The translations under genes and the position numbers were made by a program. This document shows positions 28,487-36,018 of a stretch of DNA of 64,000 bases, piece after piece. Every line of letters starts with the position of its first letter. Position 1 is the first letter of the stretch. The DNA lies in the NCBI RefSeq assembly GCF_030440535.1, contig NZ_CP047117.1:1426001-1490000 (forward strand), in the 5' to 3' direction. Under the pieces are notes generated by a model. That model did not search any database and was not told the origin of the DNA. It was given only the letters and a program-made list of their open reading frames with translations. The stretch is from Corynebacterium capitovis DSM 44611. Lineage in GTDB: Bacteria > Actinomycetota > Actinomycetes > Mycobacteriales > Mycobacteriaceae.

Positions 28487-28489
28487 AGT
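28484..28489 (+). promoter_or_regulatory. -10 box TAGAGT before the osmolyte-binding protein gene
   Basis: TAGAGT lies 8 nt before the ATG at 28498 and overlaps the stop codon of the preceding permease gene. It could give extra, nearly leaderless expression of the binding protein, which transporters usually need in excess. Confidence 0.4.
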
Positions 28490-28497
28490 GGGCGGTT

Positions 28498-29427
28498 ATG
28501 AAGGCCACGACAATCCCAGCTAGCGCTGCTGCCGCCACCCTGCTCGCCCTTACCATCACCGCATGTGGTTCCAGTGATCCGTTCGACCGTGAATCGGGCG
28601 GCGAGTCCGAGAAGGGCACCGTGGTGATCGGTACCGCGAACTTCCCTGAGTCAGAGATCATCGGCCAGATCTGGGCGCAGGCCCTGCGCGACGCCGGGTA
28701 CGACGTCTCAGTATCCTCCGGCATCGGGTCGCGCGAGGTCTACCTCAGCGCGCTGCAGGAAGGAAGCGTCACCCTCGTACCCGAGTACTCGGGCAACCTG
28801 GCGCAGTTCTACGGGGATGTGGCGGAAGGTGCAGACGAAGCGGCGGTTTCCGACGCCCTTCGCGCCAACCTCCCGGAGGGGCTTCAGACGGGTGATTTCA
28901 GCCCCGCCCAATCGAAAGACGCGTACCGCGTAACTCGTGGGGTCGCGCAGCAGTATGGCTTAGAGTCGATCGCGGACCTGGCGAAGCTGGATACCATTAC
29001 GATCGCGGCGCCGCCTGAGTTCGCGGAGCGCCCGGCGGGCCCGAAGGGCCTTGCAAGCGTCTATGGGATTAACGCCGCAAAGGTGACGGTGACGCCGATT
29101 TCCGACGGCGGGGGTCCGCTCACCGTGCGCACTCTGGTCGACGGTGCCGCGAACGCCGCCAACATTTTCACAACCTCCCCGGCGCTTCTTCCCGACGGGA
29201 GCACTGCCGACCTGGTCATTCTTGACGACCCGAAGAACCTCATTCCCCCGCAAAACGTGGTCCCGGTCCTCAAGGCGGGCTCCCTGCCCGACGGCGCCCT
29301 GGACGTGATTAACAAGGTCGACGCGTCACTGACAACGGACGATCTCGTGGCGATGAACCTGCGCAACGTCGGTTCAGAAAGAGCGGAGCCGACGACAATC
29401 GCGAAAGACTACGTGGCGTCTCTCTAA
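28498..29427 (+). CDS. Glycine betaine/choline-type substrate-binding lipoprotein (OpuCC-like)
   Basis: The 309-residue protein has a lipoprotein signal with lipobox ITAC (about residues 20-23), a short acidic linker and a type 2 periplasmic-binding fold. Markers of the quaternary-amine family are VVIGTANFPESEIIGQIWAQALRDAGY (about 41-67), VYLSALQEGSVTLVPEYSGNL and NVVPVLKAG near the end. In corynebacteria such systems import compatible solutes. It is the last gene of the importer set. Its stop overlaps that of the P450 gene on the other strand by 4 nt (CTAA). Confidence 0.9.
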   Translation: MKATTIPASAAAATLLALTITACGSSDPFDRESGGESEKGTVVIGTANFPESEIIGQIWAQALRDAGYDVSVSSGIGSREVYLSALQEGSVTLVPEYSGNLAQFYGDVAEGADEAAVSDALRANLPEGLQTGDFSPAQSKDAYRVTRGVAQQYGLESIADLAKLDTITIAAPPEFAERPAGPKGLASVYGINAAKVTVTPISDGGGPLTVRTLVDGAANAANIFTTSPALLPDGSTADLVILDDPKNLIPPQNVVPVLKAGSLPDGALDVINKVDASLTTDDLVAMNLRNVGSERAEPTTIAKDYVASL

Positions 29428-30728
29428 CCCGCCGTCACCCGGACCCCGCTCTCCGGCCGGGTGAGGACCTTTGTCATCGAGTAATAGGTATCCGACGCCT
29501 CGGTGCCGATGTGGATCTCGGGCCGGGCAAGCGCCGCGACCGCGGTCGACAGCGCGGTGACCGCGATCTTCTCACCCGGGCAGCGATGCCCCGAGCGGAC
29601 GTCGGCACCACCCTGCGGAATAAACGTCGTAATCCGCTCTGCCTCAGCCTGCGTGGCGTAGGGCATGAATCGTTCGGGGTCGAAGGTGGCCGGGTTGTCC
29701 CACTCCCCCGGTTCGTGAAGCGTGCCCACGAAGTCCAGCAGGACGCGCTGCCCTTCGCGGATCGGGCAGCCCTTAAACTCCGTGTCGCTAAGCGCCTTTG
29801 CGGGGAACATGGGCACGAAGGGGTAGAAGCGGCGCACCTCCTGGGCGAAGGCGATGGCCTCGCGCACGTCGGAGGGGAGGCCATCGTGTGCGGACACTGC
29901 CTGGTGAATGCGCTGGCGCCACGCCGGATTCTCGGCGAGCGCGACGGCGGCAAACGAGGCGAAAATGCCGACAGCAACGGTGGGGCGTGTCAAGTTTTGC
30001 AGGTCAACTCCGGCCGTTTTTGCGTCGACAAGTGAGCCGTCGGCATGGGTGAGATTGGCCATGTGCTCGAGGACCGAATCGGGCCGTGCGCTAACGCGCC
30101 CCTCGCGGACGTCCGTGATCAGCTGCTCCGCCCACGAGTCCAGTTTGTTGCGCTGCCAGAAGGCCTTTGGCGTGCCGGCCACCTTGCCGACGGTGTCGAG
30201 CAGCGTGGTCATGCGGCGCACGAGTTCGTCGGTCTTTTCTTGGGGTAGCTCGATTCCCGCCCAGCGGAAGGCGGCCCGTCCGAAGGCGAGGGAGAGATCC
30301 GCGAAGACATTGCCCTCTGCTGCGGACCAGTCGGCCACGACGCGGTCTACCTCCTCGCTGACTAGGGGCGCGAACTCGGCGACGCGATCATCTTCGTACG
30401 CCATGTCGGCCATCTGCGCCTTTCGGGCCTTGTGTTCCTCCCCGTCGAGGGAGTGCACGGCACCCTTTCCGACGAGGGCGTCACCGAGGACTCGCGGCAT
30501 TGCCCCTTCGCGTTTGATCACCGACTCGTCGTAGAAGAAGGAAACGGCGTCGGCGCCGCGGATGAGGGTCGCATCCGCACCGAGGAGAGTGGTCGTAACC
30601 GGGCACTGGGAGTCGGGGGATAGTTCGGCATCTTTCCGGAGATTCGATGCCCAGAGGTATCCGTCAGTAACAAAGCGGGGCCCGTGTTCACCGGGCACTC
30701 GGTGGGGGGTGTCGTGAATCTCAGACAT
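29424..30728 (-). CDS. CYP152-type cytochrome P450 (fatty acid peroxygenase/decarboxylase candidate)
   Basis: The 434-residue haem protein has the CYP152 signature features: the haem-ligand block PQGGADVRSGHRCPGEKIAV with Cys383, an I-helix with Arg248-Pro249 (NLTRPTVAVG) replacing the usual acid-alcohol pair, and QEVRRFYPFVPMFPAKA. Such enzymes use H2O2 to hydroxylate or decarboxylate fatty acids, with the substrate carboxylate held by the I-helix Arg. The residue aligning with His85 of the alkene-forming OleT is His92 (GKGAVHSLDGEEH), whereas hydroxylating relatives usually have Gln; the position of OleT Phe79 is Val86. The alignment is from memory. The ATG follows TATTCT by 7 nt (leaderless), and the gene is divergent from the glycosyltransferase that leads into the crt genes. 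Confidence 0.9.
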   Translation of the reverse strand: MSEIHDTPHRVPGEHGPRFVTDGYLWASNLRKDAELSPDSQCPVTTTLLGADATLIRGADAVSFFYDESVIKREGAMPRVLGDALVGKGAVHSLDGEEHKARKAQMADMAYEDDRVAEFAPLVSEEVDRVVADWSAAEGNVFADLSLAFGRAAFRWAGIELPQEKTDELVRRMTTLLDTVGKVAGTPKAFWQRNKLDSWAEQLITDVREGRVSARPDSVLEHMANLTHADGSLVDAKTAGVDLQNLTRPTVAVGIFASFAAVALAENPAWRQRIHQAVSAHDGLPSDVREAIAFAQEVRRFYPFVPMFPAKALSDTEFKGCPIREGQRVLLDFVGTLHEPGEWDNPATFDPERFMPYATQAEAERITTFIPQGGADVRSGHRCPGEKIAVTALSTAVAALARPEIHIGTEASDTYYSMTKVLTRPESGVRVTAG

Positions 30729-30735
30729 GGGCCCG

Positions 30736-30778
30736 AGAATACTCGACGGGAGCGGGGGCGACGGCGCGCGCGTATGCT
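30736..30778. promoter_or_regulatory. Divergent leaderless promoters of the P450 and glycosyltransferase genes
   Basis: On the minus strand TATTCT (30741-30736) ends 7 nt before the P450 ATG. On the plus strand TATGCT (30773-30778) ends 7 nt before the glycosyltransferase GTG. The start codons are 57 bp apart, so each -35 region lies close to or over the other -10 and a single bound regulator could affect both. Confidence 0.5.
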
Positions 30779-30785
30779 TGGCCCG

Positions 30786-31556
30786 GTGCCCTCCCCCTCG
30801 CTTGCGCTGGTCATCCCCTGTTTGGACGACGCGACGCTACTCGCCCGTTGCTTGGACAGCTTCGCCCGGCAGACCCGCCCGCCTGAGATGGTCATTGTGG
30901 TCGACAACGGCTCGCGCGATGAGTCTGTCGACGTCGCTCGGTCACGCGGGGTGATCGTGATCAGTGAGCCACACCGCGGCGTGACGTGGGCGGCACGCGC
31001 GGGTTACGACGAGGCCGCGCGACGTGGCGCGGACATCATCGTGAGGACTGACGCGGACGCCTGGGCGGACGCGAGCTTTTGCCAGTCGCTTCTCGACGTG
31101 TGGGGGAGCGCCCACGCCAGAAAGCGCGTCGTCGGTATCACCGGGCCGGCCGAGTTCGACCTGCCGCGCCTGAGTCGGGCCGCCAGCGCTCTCTATCTGG
31201 GGGCATACCGCGCGTCGGTGGGTTCAGCGCTTGGTCACGCGCCGTTCTTCGGAACGAATTGCTCATTCACCGCCGCGTGGTGGCTCAGTGTGCGCGATTC
31301 CATCGACCCCTCCGACACCGCCTCCCACGACGACATCGCGCTCTCTTTCGCGGTTCGCCCGGACGAGACCGTGTTATACCGGCCCCACCCCGCTCTGCAC
31401 ATGGACGCGCGAGCGCTGCGCGGACTGACCCAGCTGCGGCGGCGCTTCGCGCGCGGGGTCCATTCGATGCGGCGTGGTTTCTCCACCTCACCCCCACACG
31501 TGCGCCTCGCTCGCCGTGGCCAACTAGGGGCACGTGCACAACGTACACTCTCCTAA
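30786..31556 (+). CDS. Family 2 glycosyltransferase next to crtB (carotenoid glycosylation candidate)
   Basis: This 256-residue GT-A protein has ALVIPCLDDATLLARCLDS at the N-terminus, VIVVDNGSRDES (about residues 38-49), a DxD-type RTDADAW motif (about 88-94) and a later HDDIALSF. No membrane helix is evident. It ends 1 nt before crtB and is probably transcribed with it, so transfer of a sugar to a C50 carotenoid (a CrtX-like role) is a reasonable inference; other sugar acceptors are possible. GTG at 30786 is chosen because TATGCT lies 7 nt upstream; an ATG at 30774 would overlap that box. Confidence 0.8.
   Translation: MPSPSLALVIPCLDDATLLARCLDSFARQTRPPEMVIVVDNGSRDESVDVARSRGVIVISEPHRGVTWAARAGYDEAARRGADIIVRTDADAWADASFCQSLLDVWGSAHARKRVVGITGPAEFDLPRLSRAASALYLGAYRASVGSALGHAPFFGTNCSFTAAWWLSVRDSIDPSDTASHDDIALSFAVRPDETVLYRPHPALHMDARALRGLTQLRRRFARGVHSMRRGFSTSPPHVRLARRGQLGARAQRTLS
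31544..31549 (+). promoter_or_regulatory. -10 box TACACT for crtB
   Basis: TACACT lies 8 nt before the crtB ATG at 31558, inside the end of the glycosyltransferase gene. It could start a near-leaderless crtBIYeYfEb transcript independent of the upstream gene. Confidence 0.45.
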
Positions 31557-31557
31557 C

Positions 31558-32466
31558 ATGGCCTCCATGGACTTCCTCTCCCGGTACGACCGCATGTGCG
31601 ACCGCGCCGCGGCCCAGGTCATGCTCGATTACTCGACTAGCTTTTCCCTGGCCACACGGTTCCTTGAGCCCCGTGCGCGAGCGGATATTCGCAACCTCTA
31701 CGCCGTGGTACGTATTGCTGACGAGATCGTCGATGGCACGGCCGAGCAGGCCGGTTGCGCGGGCCTCACGTCTCTCCTGGACACCTACGAGGCCAGCGCC
31801 CTTGGCGCCCTTGGCGCCCTAGGTGCTTCGACGTCCCGCTTCCACACGGACCCAATTCTTCACGCCTGGGCCAACACCGCGCGCCGGTGCCAGTTCGACC
31901 CCGACCATGTCCGGGCGTTCTTTGCGTCGATGCGCCGCGACTTGAGGCAGGACTCGTACGCGGGAGATACCGCGGGTTTCGACGACTATGTCTATGGATC
32001 GGCCGAGGTCATCGGACTTTTGTGCCTGTCCGTTTTCCTCGCGGACCACTCCGTCGACGACAAACAGCGCCAAGAACTCGAGCGCGGCGCCAAGGCGCTC
32101 GGCTCTGCGTTCCAGAAGGTCAACTTCTTGCGCGATCTCGCCGAGGACCGCGGAGAGCTGGGGCGCAGTTACTTCCCCGCCCTCAGCGGTGGACAGTTGA
32201 CGGATGCGCACAAGGATGAACTCGTCGCCGATATCCGCGCTGATCTCACCCGGGCCGCCATCGCCCTGCCCCTTCTCCCCCGCGCCCCCCGCGCGGCGGT
32301 CGCCGCAGCCGCCGCCCTTTTCACCGAGCTGACAAATCTCATCGACGCCACCCCCGCAACTGAGGTCGCGGCACGGCGCGTCAGCGTCCCATCGCACCGC
32401 AAGCTGTACATCACGGCCAGGGCCGCGGCCCGATCCGTCGCACGAAAGGGTCCCCACCATGCCTGA
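31558..32466 (+). CDS. crtB: Phytoene synthase
   Basis: CrtB condenses two geranylgeranyl diphosphates to phytoene, the first committed carotenoid step. The 302-residue protein starts MASMDFLSRYDRMCDRAAAQ and has the two aspartate-rich motifs: RIADEIVDG (about residues 52-60) and NFLRDLAEDRGELGRSYFP (about 190-208). The conserved YxxxSFxLATRFL region is near residue 23. It overlaps crtI by 8 nt. No GGPP synthase (crtE) gene is in the cluster, so the substrate must come from a prenyl synthase elsewhere. Confidence 0.95.
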   Translation: MASMDFLSRYDRMCDRAAAQVMLDYSTSFSLATRFLEPRARADIRNLYAVVRIADEIVDGTAEQAGCAGLTSLLDTYEASALGALGALGASTSRFHTDPILHAWANTARRCQFDPDHVRAFFASMRRDLRQDSYAGDTAGFDDYVYGSAEVIGLLCLSVFLADHSVDDKQRQELERGAKALGSAFQKVNFLRDLAEDRGELGRSYFPALSGGQLTDAHKDELVADIRADLTRAAIALPLLPRAPRAAVAAAAALFTELTNLIDATPATEVAARRVSVPSHRKLYITARAAARSVARKGPHHA

Positions 32467-34027
32467 GCACACACGCACCGCGATCGTGATCGGTGCGGGT
32501 GCCGCCGGCCTCGCCACCTCCGCCCTCCTCGGGCGGGAGGGGGTGGCCACGGTGGTCGTCGAGAAGCTTGATGCCATCGGTGGGCGCTCGGGTGAAGAGA
32601 CGGTGGATGGCTTCCGCTTCGACACCGGCCCGTCGTGGTATCTCATGCCGGATGCCTTCGACCACTTCTTCGGGTTGTTCGGCAAACGGACCGAGGAGGT
32701 GCTCGACCTCGTCGACCTCCTCCCCGCGTATCGTCTTTTCCCCGAGGGCCAAGAGCCGGTGGATGTCGTCTCGGGGAAGGAAAACGCCGCCGCGTTGTTC
32801 GAGGAGATCGAACCGGGTGCGGGCGAGGTACTGCGCGCCTACCTCGATGACGCCGCCGACACCTACGACATGGCCGTCGAGCGCTTTTTGTACACCACGT
32901 TCACTTCGGTGCGGCCGTTTGTGGATTCCGGCGTGCGGCGCCGCTACCTCGACCTCGCTCGCTACCTCACGGTGCCCTTGGACAAGCACGTCGCTGCGCG
33001 GTTTCAGGACACGCGCCTGCGACAAATACTCACCTACCCGGCCGTGTTCCTTTCCTCGCACCCTTCCCGCACTCCGTCGATGTACCACCTCATGAGCCAC
33101 ACCGACCTCGTCCAGGGTGTGAAGTACCCGCAGGGTGGTTTCACGGCTGTCATGGATGCCCTGGGCTCGCTCGCGCTGGATAACGGTGCCGAGATCCGCC
33201 TCAAAACGGAGGCCACGGCTATTCTTGACGACGGCGACCGCGCCACCGGAGTCCGCGTCCGTCGCGCGGACGGATCGGTCGAGGACCTAAGAGCCGACAT
33301 GGTCGTGTCCTGCGCCGACCTGCACTTCACCGAAACGCGTCTACTCCCGCCGCACAAGCGCACCTACGACGAGTCGTGGTTCGCCCGCCGGGACCCGGGG
33401 TTGGGCACGGTGCTTGTCATGCTTGGGGTCCGTGGGCGGCTCCCCCAGCTCACCCACCACAACCTGCTGTTCAGTCAGGATTGGTCGAGTGACTTCGACG
33501 CGGTCTTCGACGGTCCTGTGTCCTCACGCCCCCTCAATGCGTCGCGGTCCTTGTACATCTCCATGCCGTCTGTAACCGACCCATCAACGGCCCCCGACGG
33601 TTGCGAGAACCTGTTCGTCCTCGTGCCTGTTCCGGCTGCCGCGGAAGGCGGACGCGGTTCTCTCTACAGCCCGCAGCCGTCCCCGCACGTCGAGGCGGTT
33701 GCCGATGCCGCTATTGACCAGATCGCCTCCTGGTGCGGCGTCGACGACCTGCACGAACGCATTGTGGTTCGTCGCACACTCGGCCCCTCAGATTTCGCAG
33801 ATCGCTACAACGCCTGGTCGGGAGGTTCTATTGGCCCCGCCCATACGCTGAAGCAGTCCGCGTTTTTCCGCGGCCGCAATCGCTCAGCAAAGCTAGACAA
33901 CCTCTACTATGCCGGGGCGACAACACTGCCCGGCGTTGGCGTGCCGATGTGCCTCATCTCGGCGGAGAACGTGCTCAAACGCGTGCGGGGAGACCGTTCG
34001 GCCGGTCCGCTTCGGGAGGAGCCGTGA
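32459..34027 (+). CDS. crtI: Phytoene desaturase
   Basis: CrtI introduces four double bonds into phytoene to form lycopene, using FAD. The 522-residue protein begins with the dinucleotide-binding motif VIGAGAAGLATSALLGREG (about residues 9-27), followed by the EKLDAIGGRSG and FDTGPSWYLMPD blocks. It ends with the carotenoid desaturase signature YYAGATTLPGVGVPMCLISAENVLKR (about 483-508). It overlaps crtB by 8 nt, and its stop overlaps the crtYe start. Confidence 0.95.
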   Translation: MPEHTRTAIVIGAGAAGLATSALLGREGVATVVVEKLDAIGGRSGEETVDGFRFDTGPSWYLMPDAFDHFFGLFGKRTEEVLDLVDLLPAYRLFPEGQEPVDVVSGKENAAALFEEIEPGAGEVLRAYLDDAADTYDMAVERFLYTTFTSVRPFVDSGVRRRYLDLARYLTVPLDKHVAARFQDTRLRQILTYPAVFLSSHPSRTPSMYHLMSHTDLVQGVKYPQGGFTAVMDALGSLALDNGAEIRLKTEATAILDDGDRATGVRVRRADGSVEDLRADMVVSCADLHFTETRLLPPHKRTYDESWFARRDPGLGTVLVMLGVRGRLPQLTHHNLLFSQDWSSDFDAVFDGPVSSRPLNASRSLYISMPSVTDPSTAPDGCENLFVLVPVPAAAEGGRGSLYSPQPSPHVEAVADAAIDQIASWCGVDDLHERIVVRRTLGPSDFADRYNAWSGGSIGPAHTLKQSAFFRGRNRSAKLDNLYYAGATTLPGVGVPMCLISAENVLKRVRGDRSAGPLREEP

Positions 34028-34347
34028 TGCATCTGGCGTATCTCGCCTTCCTGTTGATCTCCATTGCATGCATGGGGTTATGTGACTGGCGGTGGCGGCT
34101 CGCGTTCTTTCGCGACGCGCCCCGCGCCACCGCGTTGAGCGCCGGTATGGTCGCGTTGTTCCTTCTCTGGGACGCCCTCGGGATCGCGACTGGCACTTTC
34201 TTCCGCGGCGACTCACCGTACATGACAGGCGTCGAGCTCGCCCCCGAGCTCCCTCTTGAAGAACCCGTGTTCCTCTTCTTCCTCACATACCTCACCATGA
34301 ACCTCGCTTCGGCCGCCCACGCACGTGCAGGACGGGGGCGGGTGTGA
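34027..34347 (+). CDS. crtYe: C50 carotenoid epsilon-cyclase subunit (CrtYe type)
   Basis: This 106-residue integral membrane protein with three helices is one half of the heterodimeric C50 cyclase. Near the C-terminal helix it carries the conserved acidic motif ELPLEEPVFLFF that lycopene cyclases of this type use for protonation. The ATG overlaps the crtI TGA (TGATG), and the reading frame ends at GTGTGA overlapping the crtYf start. Assignment to an epsilon rather than gamma or beta cyclase rests on the decaprenoxanthin-type gene order known from C. glutamicum, not on diagnostic residues. Confidence 0.88.
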   Translation: MHLAYLAFLLISIACMGLCDWRWRLAFFRDAPRATALSAGMVALFLLWDALGIATGTFFRGDSPYMTGVELAPELPLEEPVFLFFLTYLTMNLASAAHARAGRGRV

Positions 34348-34634
34348 CGTATCTGCTTATCAGCATCCCATTCCTGCTATTTGCTGTGGTGCTATCGTTG
34401 TCTCGGCGCGCGCGCCCGAATCACCTCGCCGTCACGGTGTCGGTGACCGCGATGATCTGCGTCCTTACCGTTATCTTCGACAACCTCATGGTGGCGGCGG
34501 GTCTCGTCGAATACCACAGCGGGAACAACACCGGCGTGCGCATTGGGCTCATCCCCGTGGAGGACCTCTTCTACTCAGTCGTCGTCTCCCTTGCGGTTAC
34601 GGCACTGTGGCCCGTTAAAGGAGACCAGCCATGA
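34344..34634 (+). CDS. crtYf: C50 carotenoid epsilon-cyclase subunit (CrtYf type)
   Basis: The 96-residue partner subunit has three hydrophobic helices (about residues 2-20, 28-50, 70-90) and the motif LIPVEDLFYSVV with the conserved Pro-Glu-Asp/Glu of the family. It starts at GTG overlapping the crtYe stop and overlaps crtEb by 4 nt, so the subunits are translationally coupled. It is a little shorter than homologues I remember, but no motif seems to be missing. Confidence 0.87.
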   Translation: MTYLLISIPFLLFAVVLSLSRRARPNHLAVTVSVTAMICVLTVIFDNLMVAAGLVEYHSGNNTGVRIGLIPVEDLFYSVVVSLAVTALWPVKGDQP

Positions 34635-35488
34635 TCCGCTCTATCCTCGCCGCATCGCGCCCTTTGAGCTGGGTAAACACCGCCGTGCCCTTTGCCCTCG
34701 GGTACCTCCTTGCTACCCGCTCGTGGGATTGGCGCCTTGTGCTTGGATTCGTGTTCTTCCTGGTGCCCTACAACATTGCGATGTATGGCATCAACGATGT
34801 CTTCGACTACGAGTCCGACATCCGCAATCCGCGCAAGGGCGGGGTGGAGGGCGCGGTGTTGCCGAAGTCGATGCACCGCCCGCTGCTCATCGCCTCCGCG
34901 GTAACGACGCTACCTTTCATTATCGCGCTGCTCTTTTGTGGCACTTCCGTCTCCGCCGCCTGGCTCGCGCTGTCGCTTTTTGCCGTCTACGCCTACTCCG
35001 CTCCGCCGTTCCGCTTCAAAGAAATTCCGGTCCTTGACTCCGTGACCTCGTCGACGCACTTCGTCACCCCCGCCCTGATCGGCGCGACGCTTACAACCCA
35101 CCACGTCGACCCGCGCTTCGCCTTCGCAGCCGTAGCATTCTTCCTGTGGGGCATGGCCAGCCACGCGCTCGGGGCGGTTCAAGACGTCAACGCTGACCGC
35201 GAGGGAGGACTCACGTCTATCGCGACCCAGTTTGGGGCCCGCTTGACGACGTTTTTCGCCGCCGCTCTCTACGTCCTCGCGGCACTGCTCGCCGTCGGGC
35301 TGCCCTTCAGTGGCTGGCTGGTGAGCTTGCTGGGCCTGGGTTACGCGGCCAACACGATCCGCTTTGCCGGGGTGCGAGATGAGACGTCGGAAACCGTGAA
35401 TCGTGCGTGGAAAGTTTTCCTCTGGCTCAACTACATCACGGGCGGCGTCGTAACAATGTCCGTGCTCTTCGCGTTATTTGGGCCATAA
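34631..35488 (+). CDS. crtEb: Lycopene elongase (UbiA-type C50 carotenoid prenyltransferase)
   Basis: CrtEb adds two C5 units from DMAPP to lycopene, giving flavuxanthin (C50), which the CrtYe/CrtYf cyclase turns into decaprenoxanthin. The 285-residue protein is a UbiA-superfamily membrane enzyme with seven or eight helices and the Asp-rich motif GINDVFDYESDIRNPRKGG (about residues 53-71), a second AVQDVNADREGG motif near 180-191 and the YSAPPFRFKE loop. It is the last gene of the operon; about 30 nt downstream begins a gap with a tRNA-like relic. Confidence 0.93.
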   Translation: MIRSILAASRPLSWVNTAVPFALGYLLATRSWDWRLVLGFVFFLVPYNIAMYGINDVFDYESDIRNPRKGGVEGAVLPKSMHRPLLIASAVTTLPFIIALLFCGTSVSAAWLALSLFAVYAYSAPPFRFKEIPVLDSVTSSTHFVTPALIGATLTTHHVDPRFAFAAVAFFLWGMASHALGAVQDVNADREGGLTSIATQFGARLTTFFAAALYVLAALLAVGLPFSGWLVSLLGLGYAANTIRFAGVRDETSETVNRAWKVFLWLNYITGGVVTMSVLFALFGP

Positions 35489-35521
35489 GGCCGCCGCCTT
35501 CGACCGCCGCGCCTCGTTTGG

Positions 35522-35558
35522 TGCCCCCAAGTGGGACTCGACCCCACACTGCATCGGT
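35522..35558 (-). other. Displaced tRNA-Leu 3'-end copy (att-like repeat or tRNA relic)
   Basis: On the minus strand this segment repeats the T arm and 3' acceptor strand of the tRNA-Leu at 35898-35971: CAGTGTGGGGTCGAGTCCCA followed by CTTGGGGGCA. It differs in a few positions and one inserted T. The first T of the T loop is G, so it is not part of a functional tRNA. It has the same orientation as the tRNA, 376 bp away, as expected for an integration scar or decayed tandem tRNA. Confidence 0.7.
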
Positions 35559-35897
35559 GTGGATTCGTGCCCCTCTCCTCGTCGCCGCAGCGTACAGCGC
35601 CATGCCTGACCAGGCATGGCTACGGGGGTACTGGAGAAATCGTTGTGGGCGTGCTCCAAACGGGGGGATGCCCGAGCCGTGCCCACCGCACTCTCCCCGG
35701 AACGGGGACGTGACAATCCTCACGCGCTTATTCCCGCCCCTGCCCACGGCCAAGCCCAAGCGCGAGCCCAAGCGCGGTTTCGGCCTTGGCGATGACCTCG
35801 CCGTGACCTAAGGTTTTGTGGGTTTTGTCCGGCGGCGGAATCAAACGGGGGTAACCGTGTAGCGGCGGGTCTGAAATGTCCTGACCTGACACTTTTG
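35559..35897. other. Non-coding stretch between the tRNA 3'-end copies, with a palindrome
   Basis: No convincing gene is visible. A perfect 9-bp inverted repeat, CCATGCCTG-AC-CAGGCATGG, lies at 35600-35619. On the minus strand ACCCCCGTAGCC at about 35619-35630 faintly resembles a tRNA 5' end. Around 35750-35780 there is a short repetitive run of AAGCGCGAGCCC-like units. Open frames crossing the region have no family features. Confidence 0.5.
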
Positions 35898-35971
35898 TGC
35901 CCCCAGTGGGACTCGAACCCACACTGAATCGATTTTAAGTCGACTGCCTCTGCCGATTGGGCTATGGGGGC
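35898..35971 (-). tRNA. tRNA-Leu (anticodon UAA), short variable loop
   Basis: The 74-nt gene folds into a full cloverleaf: acceptor GCCCCCA/TGGGGGC, D stem GCC/GGC, anticodon stem GTCGA/TCGAT with loop CTTAAAA (anticodon TAA), a variable loop of only five bases (TCAGT), T arm GTGGG-TTCGAGT-CCCAC, and discriminator A. CCA is not encoded. The short variable loop is unusual for tRNA-Leu, which is normally a class II tRNA with a long arm. A -10 box TACACT lies 10 nt upstream. Confidence 0.9.
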
Positions 35972-35981
35972 ATAGAGAATA

Positions 35982-35987
35982 AGTGTA
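35982..35987 (-). promoter_or_regulatory. -10 box TACACT of the tRNA-Leu gene
   Basis: TACACT lies 10 nt upstream of the mature 5' end of tRNA-Leu on the minus strand. The same hexamer serves the tRNA-Gln gene at 40341. A GC-rich dyad around 35990-36008 between mfd and this box may terminate mfd. Confidence 0.5.
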
Positions 35988-36018
35988 CGGGGCACTAGTG
36001 GCACCCCGCACACCACCC

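Noticed and set aside
35407..35811. A 134-codon plus-strand frame across the gap after crtEb
   Set aside because: It overlaps the crtEb end and the tRNA 3'-end copy, and has a composition typical of chance frames.
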